40,578 nt of DNA from Alphaproteobacteria bacterium (lineage in GTDB: Bacteria; Pseudomonadota; Alphaproteobacteria; JAJTHO01; CANGXP01). The stretch's first letter is position 1. The number at the start of each line of letters is the position of its first letter. This document shows, in pieces, positions 9,183 through 16,662 of the stretch. The position numbers were made by a program, and so were the translations under genes. The stretch covers positions 1 through 40,578 of the forward strand of contig CANGXP010000014.1 in assembly GCA_947457935.1 (NCBI GenBank), read 5' to 3'. The notes beneath the pieces are model-generated. The model was not told where the DNA came from and searched no databases. It was given only the letters and a program-made list of their open reading frames with translations.

Positions 9183-9719
9183 CTATTGTAACAGGATATC
9201 AACCACCGCCGCAAGATCATCATATGTTGTATAATTCGTGACGTTTTTTTCTTTTAAGAGAGTTTCGCTTTCCAACCCTTTGCCCGTGCGCACCAGAAAA
9301 GAACGGCAGCCTGCTGTCAGCCCTGCCTCAATATCGCGTGCAGCATCGCCCACCATAACTGTTTCTGTGGGGCTTGCGTTAAACTCTGCCATGGCTTCCA
9401 GCAACATCCCCGCATTGGGTTTGCGGCGCGGGGTATCCACCGCATCAGGACAATAATAAATTTTGTGAAACATCCCGCCCACCAGCGCAACCCGTTGCTG
9501 CAGTGCTTCATGCACACTTAAAACGGCTGATTCGGGCACAATCCCGCGCCCAATACACGCCTGATTGGTCGCCACCACCACTGTTTTTCCTGCGCGAATA
9601 AGCCGCGCTACGGCTTCTGCCGCACCGTCTAACAACACTAATTCTTCAGGCGATTTTACATAATCGTGCCGATCAACATTAAGCACGCCATCACGGTCAA
9701 GAATGACAAGTTTAATCAT
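9183..9719 (-). CDS. gmhB: D-glycero-D-manno-heptose 1,7-bisphosphate phosphatase-like HAD hydrolase
   Basis: A 178-residue HAD phosphatase with motif I DRDGVLN, motif II VATNQ, motif III RKPNAGM and motif IV VGDAARDIEAG. These match the GmhB/HisB-N subfamily, which removes the C7 phosphate during heptose synthesis for LPS. Classical GmhB carries a zinc loop with several Cys/His residues; here that region is short (YYCPDAVDTPRRKP) and has a single Cys, so zinc binding is doubtful. The product could be a loopless GmhB or a related sugar phosphatase. It sits 10 bases after ftsX, interrupting the usual ftsX-ydcF adjacency. Confidence 0.85.
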   Translation of the reverse strand: MIKLVILDRDGVLNVDRHDYVKSPEELVLLDGAAEAVARLIRAGKTVVVATNQACIGRGIVPESAVLSVHEALQQRVALVGGMFHKIYYCPDAVDTPRRKPNAGMLLEAMAEFNASPTETVMVGDAARDIEAGLTAGCRSFLVRTGKGLESETLLKEKNVTNYTTYDDLAAVVDILLQ

Positions 9720-9729
9720 TTTAATATCC

Positions 9730-10638
9730 TTATGTTACAATTTTTGCCAGTCGCCGCAATGCCGTTTGTCTGCTTGCCCACACAGACAATCCAATCAACG
9801 CGCCCGACAGCGCAATGACACACACCGTTTCAAAAAACGGGAAAATGGGGGTCACAAGCCCCGCCAACATCGGCTCATGCCGCCCAAAGAAATACAGTGA
9901 AACCTTCACACTTATCAATAATATCAAACCAATAGAAGTGCCTTTAACCGTAAGCCACAGGGTTGAACGCTCAAATTCTTCGGCAATAAACCTATCGGTT
10001 GCGCCCGTCATATGCAGCGTTGCGATAATCGTTTGATTGAGTGCGAAATTCATCCGCGTTACCAAAGTTATCGCGAGCACCAGCCCCAAAATCAGCAGCA
10101 AACCCAGCGCAATCATCAACACGCGAAAATTTTTCATCAGCGCTGAAACATCACCCAGCCATTGCTCATGCGTATCTAAAGTGACGTGTGGATCAATGGC
10201 ACTCAGGCGTTTTGAAAGCGTTTCGGGGTCAAGCGGTTGGGTTTTATCAAGGCGAATATCAATCAGCATCGGAATGGGCAAATCTTTGCTCAAATCCCCG
10301 CCCAGCCACGGTTTCAGCAATGCTAACGAGGTGTCTTTATCGAGCGGATTAACCGACGTAATCCCGCCCGTCTCCCGCAGCATCTTCAAAACAGCGTCGT
10401 TTTTATCAGGGGTCAACGTCCCATCAATCTGCACCGTCCACGTATATTCCATGGTTGAATGCCACGTCGTCACCAGCCGATACGACAGCATCATGCCAAA
10501 CAACACGAGCAGCACCACAAAAATCAACACGCCCGTAATCCACGGCACAAACCGCGCCAGCAGATGCTCTTCATCCAGAAAAATGGGGGTATTGCGAAAA
10601 ATATCATCCGCATCGCGGCGTTTAAACAGCGTGGACAT
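9730..10638 (-). CDS. ftsX: Cell division protein FtsX
   Basis: Integral membrane partner of the FtsE ATPase; FtsEX transmits cytoplasmic ATP hydrolysis to periplasmic wall hydrolases at the septum. The 302-residue product has a cytoplasmic N-terminus, a first membrane segment near residues 30-55, a periplasmic domain of about 110 residues, and three further membrane segments, the last near residues 260-285. The start at 10638 is six bases after a strong GGAGG and lies inside the end of ftsE; an ATG two codons earlier is too close to that site. An amidase and its likely activator NlpD are also encoded in this window. Confidence 0.93.
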   Translation of the reverse strand: MSTLFKRRDADDIFRNTPIFLDEEHLLARFVPWITGVLIFVVLLVLFGMMLSYRLVTTWHSTMEYTWTVQIDGTLTPDKNDAVLKMLRETGGITSVNPLDKDTSLALLKPWLGGDLSKDLPIPMLIDIRLDKTQPLDPETLSKRLSAIDPHVTLDTHEQWLGDVSALMKNFRVLMIALGLLLILGLVLAITLVTRMNFALNQTIIATLHMTGATDRFIAEEFERSTLWLTVKGTSIGLILLISVKVSLYFFGRHEPMLAGLVTPIFPFFETVCVIALSGALIGLSVWASRQTALRRLAKIVT

Positions 10639-11296
10639 AACCATCCTCCAGCATCAATTGCGGATGAGGAAATCGCTCCACCAAGCCGTCATTATGCGTC
10701 ACCATCAGAATGGTTGTGCCCATTTTGTGCAGCTCTTCAAACAGATACATCAGCTTCATCGCCATTTTATCATCCACGTTTCCCGTGGGTTCATCGGCAA
10801 GTAGCAATTTTGGTTTGGTGATAACGGCGCGGGCAATCGCAAGGCGTTGTTTTTCCCCGCCTGAAAGGGTTACGGGCAGTTGACTTGCTTTGTCACTTAA
10901 CCCCACCCAATCCAGCAATTCTTTCACATCGGCGCGTAATTGTGTGCTTTTCACGCCTGCAACATGGAGCGGCATCGCGACATTTTGCAACGCGGTTAAG
11001 TGCCCGAGCAGTCGAAAATCTTGATACACCACGCCAATATTACGGCGAAATTGCGGCAACCGTGCCCGTGGCAATCGCCGTAAGTCCTCGCCAAACACGA
11101 GGATATGCCCCGCTGTTGGCTCTAAGCCATGATATGCCAGCTTCAACAGCGTTGATTTTCCCGCGCCCGACCGCCCGCGAATATAGGTAAACGTGCCGCG
11201 CTCCAGCGTGAAATTCACCTGATGCATCACCGCACGCCCTTCATCATAGCGCATGGAAACATCACGAAATTCAAGGGCGGGGGCGTTATCGCGCAT
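10622..11296 (-). CDS. ftsE: Cell division ATP-binding protein FtsE
   Basis: ABC-type ATPase of the FtsEX complex. The 224-residue product has Walker A GRSGAGKS at residues 41-48, the Q-loop YQDFRLL, signature LSGGEKQR at 144-151, Walker B LLLADEP at 164-170, and the H-loop histidine in VTHND. It is the first gene of a leftward unit of eight genes whose gaps are 16 bases or fewer or overlap, reaching ggt. It is divergent from bioF with about 65 bp between starts, so its promoter must lie there. Confidence 0.96.
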   Translation of the reverse strand: MRDNAPALEFRDVSMRYDEGRAVMHQVNFTLERGTFTYIRGRSGAGKSTLLKLAYHGLEPTAGHILVFGEDLRRLPRARLPQFRRNIGVVYQDFRLLGHLTALQNVAMPLHVAGVKSTQLRADVKELLDWVGLSDKASQLPVTLSGGEKQRLAIARAVITKPKLLLADEPTGNVDDKMAMKLMYLFEELHKMGTTILMVTHNDGLVERFPHPQLMLEDGYVHAV

Positions 11297-11361
11297 GGTT
11301 CTCTATTTGATTTTTATTGTTCGATACTATACGCATTACCTTTATCACAAGCAATTTTTCT

Positions 11362-12495
11362 ATGCTCTCTGCCTATCACACCCATATCGCCAACCTACCA
11401 CCCGCGCAACGTCGCTCTCTGCCTGTGTTGCACGCAAATACGCTTGATTTTTCTTCTAACGATTATTTAAACCTCAGCCGCCATCCGCTGCTCATCGAAC
11501 GCGCGCAACAATGGCTTTTAAAACATGGCGCGGGCAGCCGTGCGGCAAGATTAGTCGCAGGGAATCACCCCGACTACGAACAGGCGGAAGCCAAACTCGC
11601 AAGCCTTAAACACACAGAATCCGCGCTTATCCTCAGTAGTGGCTATCAAACCAATAACGCTGTGCTCACAGCCTTGCTCAATAAAGATGTTGTAGGGGCA
11701 GAACCACTTGTCTTTGCAGACCAACTCAATCACGCCAGTTTATTAAGCGGTGTTCAACAGTCGGGCGCACGACAATTCCGTTATAAACACAATGATTTAA
11801 AGCACTTAGAAACATTACTTAAAAAATACGCACACACTAAACAACCCCTGTTTGTGGTAACAGAATCGGTGTTCAGCATGGAGGGCGACCGTACAGACCT
11901 CAAAGCCCTCCTCCATCTCAAACAGCAATATGGCTTTTTTCTGTATCTCGATGAAGCCCACGCCAGCGGCGTTTTGGGGCATAACGGCATGGGGCTTGCG
12001 GCCGATTATCCGCAACAAATTGACTGTGTTATGGGCACATTCGGTAAAGCCTTAGGCAGTTTTGGTGCCTACATCGCCTGTGCAAAATCCTTAAAAGACT
12101 ATCTCATTAACCGTTGCGGCGGGTTTATTTACACAACTGCCCTGCCCCCTGCCGTGTGGGGCGCGATTGATGCGGCTCTTGATGTTGTGCCAACACTTTC
12201 ATCCGAACGTGCACACCTTCTGAAACTGGCAGAAACACTGCGTATTGGCTTACACCAACGGGGGTATACAACGGGCAATTCCAGCACACAAATTGTCCCA
12301 ATGATTATCGGTGAAGCCGTAGAAACCCTTGCGCTTGCACGGAATCTACAAGAAAACAGCATCCAAGCCATCGCTATTCGCCCCCCCACCGTGCCGCCGC
12401 ATACCAGCCGCATTCGCCTTGCCCTCAAAGCAAGTCATACAATAGAAGATATAAAAAAACTGCTACAAGCCTTGGATACCGAGCCATGCAAGTAG
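11362..12495 (+). CDS. bioF: 8-amino-7-oxononanoate synthase
   Basis: PLP enzyme joining pimeloyl-ACP and L-alanine, the first step of biotin ring assembly. The 377-residue product shows LDFSSNDYLNL near the N-terminus, GSRAARLVAGNH, the PLP-contacting DEAHASGVLG, and the Schiff-base lysine K229 in GTFGKALG. The start at 11362 aligns with the family; an in-frame start 45 bases upstream only adds an unlike peptide. It is the first gene of a five-gene overlapping cluster. The 65-bp gap to divergent ftsE contains a possible promoter (TTGATT with TATACG 15 bp away), which is weak evidence. Its stop overlaps the next gene by 10 bases. Confidence 0.95.
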   Translation: MLSAYHTHIANLPPAQRRSLPVLHANTLDFSSNDYLNLSRHPLLIERAQQWLLKHGAGSRAARLVAGNHPDYEQAEAKLASLKHTESALILSSGYQTNNAVLTALLNKDVVGAEPLVFADQLNHASLLSGVQQSGARQFRYKHNDLKHLETLLKKYAHTKQPLFVVTESVFSMEGDRTDLKALLHLKQQYGFFLYLDEAHASGVLGHNGMGLAADYPQQIDCVMGTFGKALGSFGAYIACAKSLKDYLINRCGGFIYTTALPPAVWGAIDAALDVVPTLSSERAHLLKLAETLRIGLHQRGYTTGNSSTQIVPMIIGEAVETLALARNLQENSIQAIAIRPPTVPPHTSRIRLALKASHTIEDIKKLLQALDTEPCK

Positions 12496-13130
12496 TATTC
12501 ATCGGCGGTTGGGGGTTTACAGAAACGCATTATCAGCCGTTTTTAAGCGGATTAAAAGAATCTCTTGGTTCGGAATGGCATATACAAGAAAATATGTCGT
12601 GCGTGTCATTCCCATGCAAATGGGAATCCACTCTCCCTTTCTCCTTCATCGGCATTGGGCATTCCCTCGGCGTTGCCTCTCTTCTCAAAAATCATACGAA
12701 AAATCTTAAAGCCCTCATTAACATCAGTGGCTTCCCCTGCTTTGTGAAAACACCTGAGCAGCCTTACGGCATTGCGCCTAAAATCCTTCGCGCCATGCAG
12801 CAGAAATTCGAGACGCATCCTGAACACGTCTTGCAAGATTTTTATAAAAATTGTGGGGTGGCAGATGTGCCGCTTCCTGATGCAAAACACTATCCTTCCT
12901 TTGCAGAAAGCCTTGAAATGCTATGCGATACCACATTTTTTACACCGCCACCCTGCCCCACTCTATCGCTCCACAGTATTGAGGATACTATCGTTTCTAT
13001 TGCAAATACGAAACATTTCGGTACAGAAACAATTGTGTATGAAGGCGCATCCCACGCCCTCCCCCTCACCCATACCGCACAGCTTATCCAAGACATTGTT
13101 GCCTTTCTAATGAGGCAATCATGCCGTTAA
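12486..13130 (+). CDS. Pimeloyl-ACP methyl ester esterase-like alpha/beta hydrolase (BioH/BioG role)
   Basis: A 214-residue alpha/beta hydrolase starting with the GGWGF motif typical of BioH and BioG. A full catalytic triad can be read: Ser60 in GHSLG, Asp167 in SIEDT, His190 in GASHA. Its position between bioF and bioC, overlapping both by 10 bases, indicates that it removes the methyl group placed by BioC, releasing pimeloyl-ACP for BioF. It is shorter than E. coli BioH and not clearly assignable to BioH, BioG or another esterase class, so no symbol is given. Codons 40-49 coincide with a palindromic repeat (see 12605-12630) in the segment just before the nucleophile elbow. Confidence 0.85.
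   Translation: MQVVFIGGWGFTETHYQPFLSGLKESLGSEWHIQENMSCVSFPCKWESTLPFSFIGIGHSLGVASLLKNHTKNLKALINISGFPCFVKTPEQPYGIAPKILRAMQQKFETHPEHVLQDFYKNCGVADVPLPDAKHYPSFAESLEMLCDTTFFTPPPCPTLSLHSIEDTIVSIANTKHFGTETIVYEGASHALPLTHTAQLIQDIVAFLMRQSCR
12605..12630. repeat. GNRA-loop palindromic repeat inside the bioH-like coding sequence
   Basis: ATTCCCAT-GCAA-ATGGGAAT (12608-12627) is a perfect 8-bp stem with a GCAA tetraloop, flanked by GTC and CCA. The layout GTCATTCCC...GGGAATCCA matches a palindrome seen dispersed in many proteobacterial genomes. It is read in frame as VSFPCKWES (residues 40-48) and keeps the esterase open. Relatives in this window lie at 4107-4187 and 15752-15806. Confidence 0.75.
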
Positions 13131-13867
13131 AACAACGCATTGCCTCTAATTTCAGTCGTGCAGCGGCAACCTATAACAGCGTTGCGACCGTACAAGCAGA
13201 AGCCGCAACAGACCTCTTAAACTTTTATCAAATGCACAGTGCTGGGCAGCCGAAAACCATTCTTGAAATCGGCTGTGGTACAGGTATCCTCTCAGAAAAA
13301 TTGCTACATGCCTACCCTAAGGCGACGTATCTCTTCACCGATATTGCCGAAAAAATGCTGCACCAACACCGCGCAACCATGCAGCATAACGGTATGTATG
13401 TTGTAGTAGACGGCGAACACCTGCCCTTCTCCCAAAAATTTGATCTCATCATCAGCAATATGACGTGCCAATGGTTTAGCACTCTATGGCAAAGCCTTGA
13501 AAAGTTGTTGGAAAATCTGAATACAGGCGGAGTATTGTGCGTCAATCTTCTGAGTGATGAAACGTTCCAAGAGTGGCGCACTGCCCTAGAAACAGCGGGC
13601 GCAACCAATGTTGGCTTGCACTACCCCGACGCATCCACCATCCAAAACCATGCATTTTCAGGCTGTACAACAATCCAAAAATGGCAAAAAATACAAGAGC
13701 ACTATCCAACGCGGCAACACTTCACCAACGCGTTGAAAAATCTGGGGGTGCAAGCCGCAAACGCTGTGGTATCAAGGGGGATACTGCGCAAGGCGTTAGC
13801 ACATTTTTCCTCGCAGGAAATCACCATAACCTATTCAATTCATACACTTTTTATACAAAAAAAATGA
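13121..13867 (+). CDS. bioC: Malonyl-ACP O-methyltransferase
   Basis: SAM-dependent enzyme that methylates the free carboxyl of malonyl-ACP so that fatty-acid synthesis can build the pimeloyl chain. The 248-residue product begins IASNFSRAAATYNSVA, the usual BioC start. It carries the SAM motif LEIGCGTG at residues 48-55, FDLIISNMTCQW, and GGVLCVNLLSDETFQEW. It overlaps the esterase gene by 10 bases and bioD by 4 (ATGA). BioC together with the adjacent esterase indicates the BioC-BioH type route to pimelate. Confidence 0.94.
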   Translation: MPLKQRIASNFSRAAATYNSVATVQAEAATDLLNFYQMHSAGQPKTILEIGCGTGILSEKLLHAYPKATYLFTDIAEKMLHQHRATMQHNGMYVVVDGEHLPFSQKFDLIISNMTCQWFSTLWQSLEKLLENLNTGGVLCVNLLSDETFQEWRTALETAGATNVGLHYPDASTIQNHAFSGCTTIQKWQKIQEHYPTRQHFTNALKNLGVQAANAVVSRGILRKALAHFSSQEITITYSIHTLFIQKK

Positions 13868-14469
13868 CTAGCTTTTTTATCACAGGAACAGATACCAACA
13901 TCGGGAAAACCGTCATTGCGGCGGCGTTGGTGTATAAATTCAACGCAACCTACTGGAAACCCATACAAACAGGGGCTGTTGAGGGGACGGATACCGATTT
14001 TGTGCGGAATATTTTAGCATTGCCTGAAAATCGCATCATTTCGCCCGCATACACTTATAATCCGCCGCTTTCGCCGCATTTAGCGGCAGCACTGGAAAAT
14101 AAGGAAATTACCCTCGAAAGGCTTGTTTTTCCTGCCGTTCAGCCGATTATTGTTGAAGGGGCGGGTGGCATCTTTGTTCCCATCAACAACTCCCTGCAAA
14201 TCATTGATTTAATTGAAAAATTTTTATTGCCCGTTATTGTGGTGGCGGGAACGCAACTCGGCACTATCAATCATACGCTGCTCACGCTGTATGCCTTGCA
14301 GAATAAGGGTTTTGCGGTGAAGGGCGTTGTGCTGAATGGCGGGCCGCAATTCGGAATTCGGGCTACAATCGAGCATTTCAGCGGCGTTCAGGTGTTAGGT
14401 GAAATTCCGCGCTACGAATCTCTTGAAACCCGCACAATACAAGCGATTGCGAGTAATATTGATGCATAA
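13864..14469 (+). CDS. bioD: ATP-dependent dethiobiotin synthetase
   Basis: Closes the ureido ring of dethiobiotin from 7,8-diaminopelargonate, CO2 and ATP. The 201-residue product has the P-loop GTDTNIGKT at residues 8-16, WKPIQTG, and VEGAGGIFVPI. The start at 13864 forms an ATGA overlap with bioC; an earlier in-frame ATG lies far inside bioC and adds only unrelated sequence. The stop overlaps bioA by eight bases, giving tight translational coupling. Confidence 0.95.
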   Translation: MTSFFITGTDTNIGKTVIAAALVYKFNATYWKPIQTGAVEGTDTDFVRNILALPENRIISPAYTYNPPLSPHLAAALENKEITLERLVFPAVQPIIVEGAGGIFVPINNSLQIIDLIEKFLLPVIVVAGTQLGTINHTLLTLYALQNKGFAVKGVVLNGGPQFGIRATIEHFSGVQVLGEIPRYESLETRTIQAIASNIDA

Positions 14470-15748
14470 AAATATTTGGCCACCTTTTACCCAAACAGCC
14501 ACTGCCCCTGAACCGCTGCACATAAAATCGGCGAAAGGCGCGGTTTTACACGGTTTGAATGGCAAAAATTATTTGGATTGCATCTCCTCTTGGTGGGTGA
14601 ATGTGCATGGACATTGCCATGAAAAAATCGCTGAAAGCATTGTAAAACAAGCCTCTCAGCTCGATCATGTTTTATTTGCAGGCTGCACGCATGATTCCGC
14701 GCTTTTTTTGGCAAAATCACTCTGTAATCTGCTCCCTGCCTCGCTTTCACGCGTTTTTTATTCTGATAATGGCTCAACCGCTGTGGAAGTTGCGCTTAAA
14801 ATGGCGATCCAATATTTCCAAAATCTCGGAACGCCTGAACGCCGCCATATCCTTGCGTTTCAGGGCGGGTATCATGGAGACACGGTGGGCGCGATGTCTG
14901 TTGGGGCGGAGAGTGGCTTTTTTGAACCGTTTCGAGGCATTTTTTTTCCTGTCCATCACCTCCCCTATCCCGCAACTTGGGATGGTGATGATGCCGTAGA
15001 AGCCAAAGAAACAGCGGCACTCGCGGCTTTAGAACAATACCTCGCTATGCATGGGGCAACAACGGCGGCTTTTATTGTTGAACCACTGGTGCAAGGCGCA
15101 TCGGGGATGCGGTTTTGCAGACCCGAATTTTTGAATAAAGCCCTAAAATTGGTGCGAGAACAAGGTATTCTGCTGGTTTTTGATGAAGTGATGACGGGAT
15201 TCGGCAGGCTGGGGAGTCTCTTTGCGTTTGAGCAACTGGAAGTGCAGCCCGATTTTATCTGCCTTGCCAAGGGGTTAACGGGTGGCTTTTTACCCCTGTC
15301 TGTCACGGTGTGTGACGAAAAAATATTTGAAGCTTTTCAGGGTGATAGCTTTGATAGGGCGTTCGCGCACGGGCATTCTTATACCGCAAACCCGATTGCG
15401 TGCGCGGCAGGTGTGGCAAGCCTCGAGATATTCAGTACTCGCCCCTACGATGCCTATTGGCAAGCGGTGGAAGTGTTCCACAAAGAGCAATTAGCACGCT
15501 TACAAAAAACAGCAGGAAAGCCGCTGAAAACAAGGGCAAGAGGTACGATTGCAGCATTAACGGTGGGAGACGATGAAAATTATAGCACCACGCTTAATCC
15601 TTTTTTAAAAAAGGCTTTTTTAGAAAGAGGGTTGCTAATTCGCCCGCTGGGGAATGTGATTTATCTGATGCCGCCGTATTGCACGACGTTGGAGCAGTTG
15701 GAAGAGATGTATGGGGGGATAGAGGCGGTGGTGCTTGCTTGTAAATGA
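14462..15748 (+). CDS. bioA: Adenosylmethionine-8-amino-7-oxononanoate aminotransferase
   Basis: PLP aminotransferase using SAM as amino donor to make 7,8-diaminopelargonate. The 428-residue product opens with NIWPPFTQ, followed by SSWWVNVHGH, the PLP-phosphate region DNGSTAVEVALKMA, FQGGYHGDT, FDEVMTGFGR, and the Schiff-base lysine K270 in CLAKGLTGG. The start at 14462 overlaps the end of bioD. It is the last biotin gene here; no bioB (biotin synthase) follows. A palindromic repeat begins four bases after the stop. Confidence 0.96.
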   Translation: MHKNIWPPFTQTATAPEPLHIKSAKGAVLHGLNGKNYLDCISSWWVNVHGHCHEKIAESIVKQASQLDHVLFAGCTHDSALFLAKSLCNLLPASLSRVFYSDNGSTAVEVALKMAIQYFQNLGTPERRHILAFQGGYHGDTVGAMSVGAESGFFEPFRGIFFPVHHLPYPATWDGDDAVEAKETAALAALEQYLAMHGATTAAFIVEPLVQGASGMRFCRPEFLNKALKLVREQGILLVFDEVMTGFGRLGSLFAFEQLEVQPDFICLAKGLTGGFLPLSVTVCDEKIFEAFQGDSFDRAFAHGHSYTANPIACAAGVASLEIFSTRPYDAYWQAVEVFHKEQLARLQKTAGKPLKTRARGTIAALTVGDDENYSTTLNPFLKKAFLERGLLIRPLGNVIYLMPPYCTTLEQLEEMYGGIEAVVLACK

Positions 15749-15751
15749 AGA

Positions 15752-15806
15752 CTGGATACCCGCTTCCCGCTGCGCAAGCGCCTGCGCGGCGAGTCGCGGG
15801 TATGAC
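15752..15806. repeat. Palindromic repeat after bioA, expanded-loop form
   Basis: CTGGATACCCGC at 15752-15763 is mirrored by GCGGGTATGAC at 15796-15806. On the minus strand it reads GTCAT-ACCCGC-loop-GCGGGTAT-CCAG, the same outer layout as the palindromes at 4107 and 12605. The 32-base loop is itself GC-rich and self-complementary (TGCGCAAGCG with CGCCTGCGCGGCG). It lies between the convergent ends of bioA and the Bax-inhibitor gene. Confidence 0.75.
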
Positions 15807-15827
15807 ACGACTTTGTAGACGCAAACA

Positions 15828-15857
15828 AAAAAGCCCTCCGTTTCCAGAGGGCTCTTT
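15828..15857. terminator. Rho-independent terminator between convergent genes
   Basis: AGCCCTC (15832-15838) pairs with GAGGGCT (15847-15853) around an 8-base loop. It has an A-run before and CTTTA after, so it can terminate bioA transcription rightwards and, with the A-run read as U on the other strand, the leftward Bax-inhibitor transcript. Confidence 0.85.
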
Positions 15858-15876
15858 ATCTGATTTTAATCAGTGA

Positions 15877-16575
15877 TTAATTACGCTGATTCCCAAAGAA
15901 ACGCAGCAGTTGCAGGAACAACATGATGAAGTTTGCAAACAGGCTGAGTGCGCCATAGAGTGCAAGTTTGTTCTGCATTTCACCCGCTGGCACTTCGTAG
16001 TACACATCACGGAGACGTTGGGTATCATAAGCAATCATACCAATCAACGCGATGGTGAAGATAGCGCTTAACGCAAAGCCAAACGCGCTGCTGCCCACAA
16101 AGATATTAATGACACTGCCGAGCAATACGCCGATCATGCCAATAGCAAGCAAGCTACCTAAGCTAGAGAGATCTTTTTTGGTGGTGTAGCCATAAAGACT
16201 CATCCCGCCGAATACGGCTGCGGTTTGGAAGAAGGCACGGGCAATGCTTTGCGTATCGTAGGGTGCGATAGCAATCGCGGTGAACACGCCCAAACAGGCG
16301 GCATAGCCCCAGAACAGCCCTTGCATGGCTGTGACAGAAAGACGGTTCATGCCAAAGCCTGCCACAAGGCTGATGCCCATTGCGCCGAGTCCGAAAATCA
16401 TCACGTTTGGCGCAAGGCGCGCAAACATGGCCTCATTGGTAAGAACGACGTAGGCAATAATACCGCAGAACGCGAGTGCGCCCGCAACATAATTGTAAAT
16501 ACGGAGCATGTAACTACGCAAGCCTTGATCAATTGTCGCGGCCTGCGCACGATTGATATAATTAGGTTGTACCAT
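15877..16575 (-). CDS. Bax inhibitor-1/YccA family integral membrane protein
   Basis: A 232-residue, almost wholly hydrophobic protein with about seven membrane segments and the conserved BI-1 features: an early LRSYMLRIYNYV segment, GLFWGYAA, and a late IALIGMIAYDTQRLRDVYY containing the acidic residue linked to cation leakage. Bacterial members modulate FtsH proteolysis or ion balance, and the role here is not shown. The start at 16575 follows GAGGATACA, nearly identical to the site ahead of the DUF192 lipoprotein; an ATG 11 codons earlier lacks a binding site. It is transcribed alone, with a repeat element upstream. Confidence 0.92.
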   Translation of the reverse strand: MVQPNYINRAQAATIDQGLRSYMLRIYNYVAGALAFCGIIAYVVLTNEAMFARLAPNVMIFGLGAMGISLVAGFGMNRLSVTAMQGLFWGYAACLGVFTAIAIAPYDTQSIARAFFQTAAVFGGMSLYGYTTKKDLSSLGSLLAIGMIGVLLGSVINIFVGSSAFGFALSAIFTIALIGMIAYDTQRLRDVYYEVPAGEMQNKLALYGALSLFANFIMLFLQLLRFFGNQRN

Positions 16576-16662
16576 TGTATCCTCTATGTGGTTTATGACA
16601 GACAGCACGATGCTATCTGTGATTTTGGTAGTAGTATACTAAATTAGGAGGTTTTTGCAAGT

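Noticed and set aside
11297-11361. BioR or BirA operator in the ftsE-bioF gap
   Set aside because: No TTATCTATAA-type BioR palindrome or BirA-type operator could be recognised; only a weak promoter candidate is present.
12606-12890. Minus-strand 94-codon frame in the bioH-like gene
   Set aside because: Antisense to a gene with a complete catalytic triad and conserved operon position.
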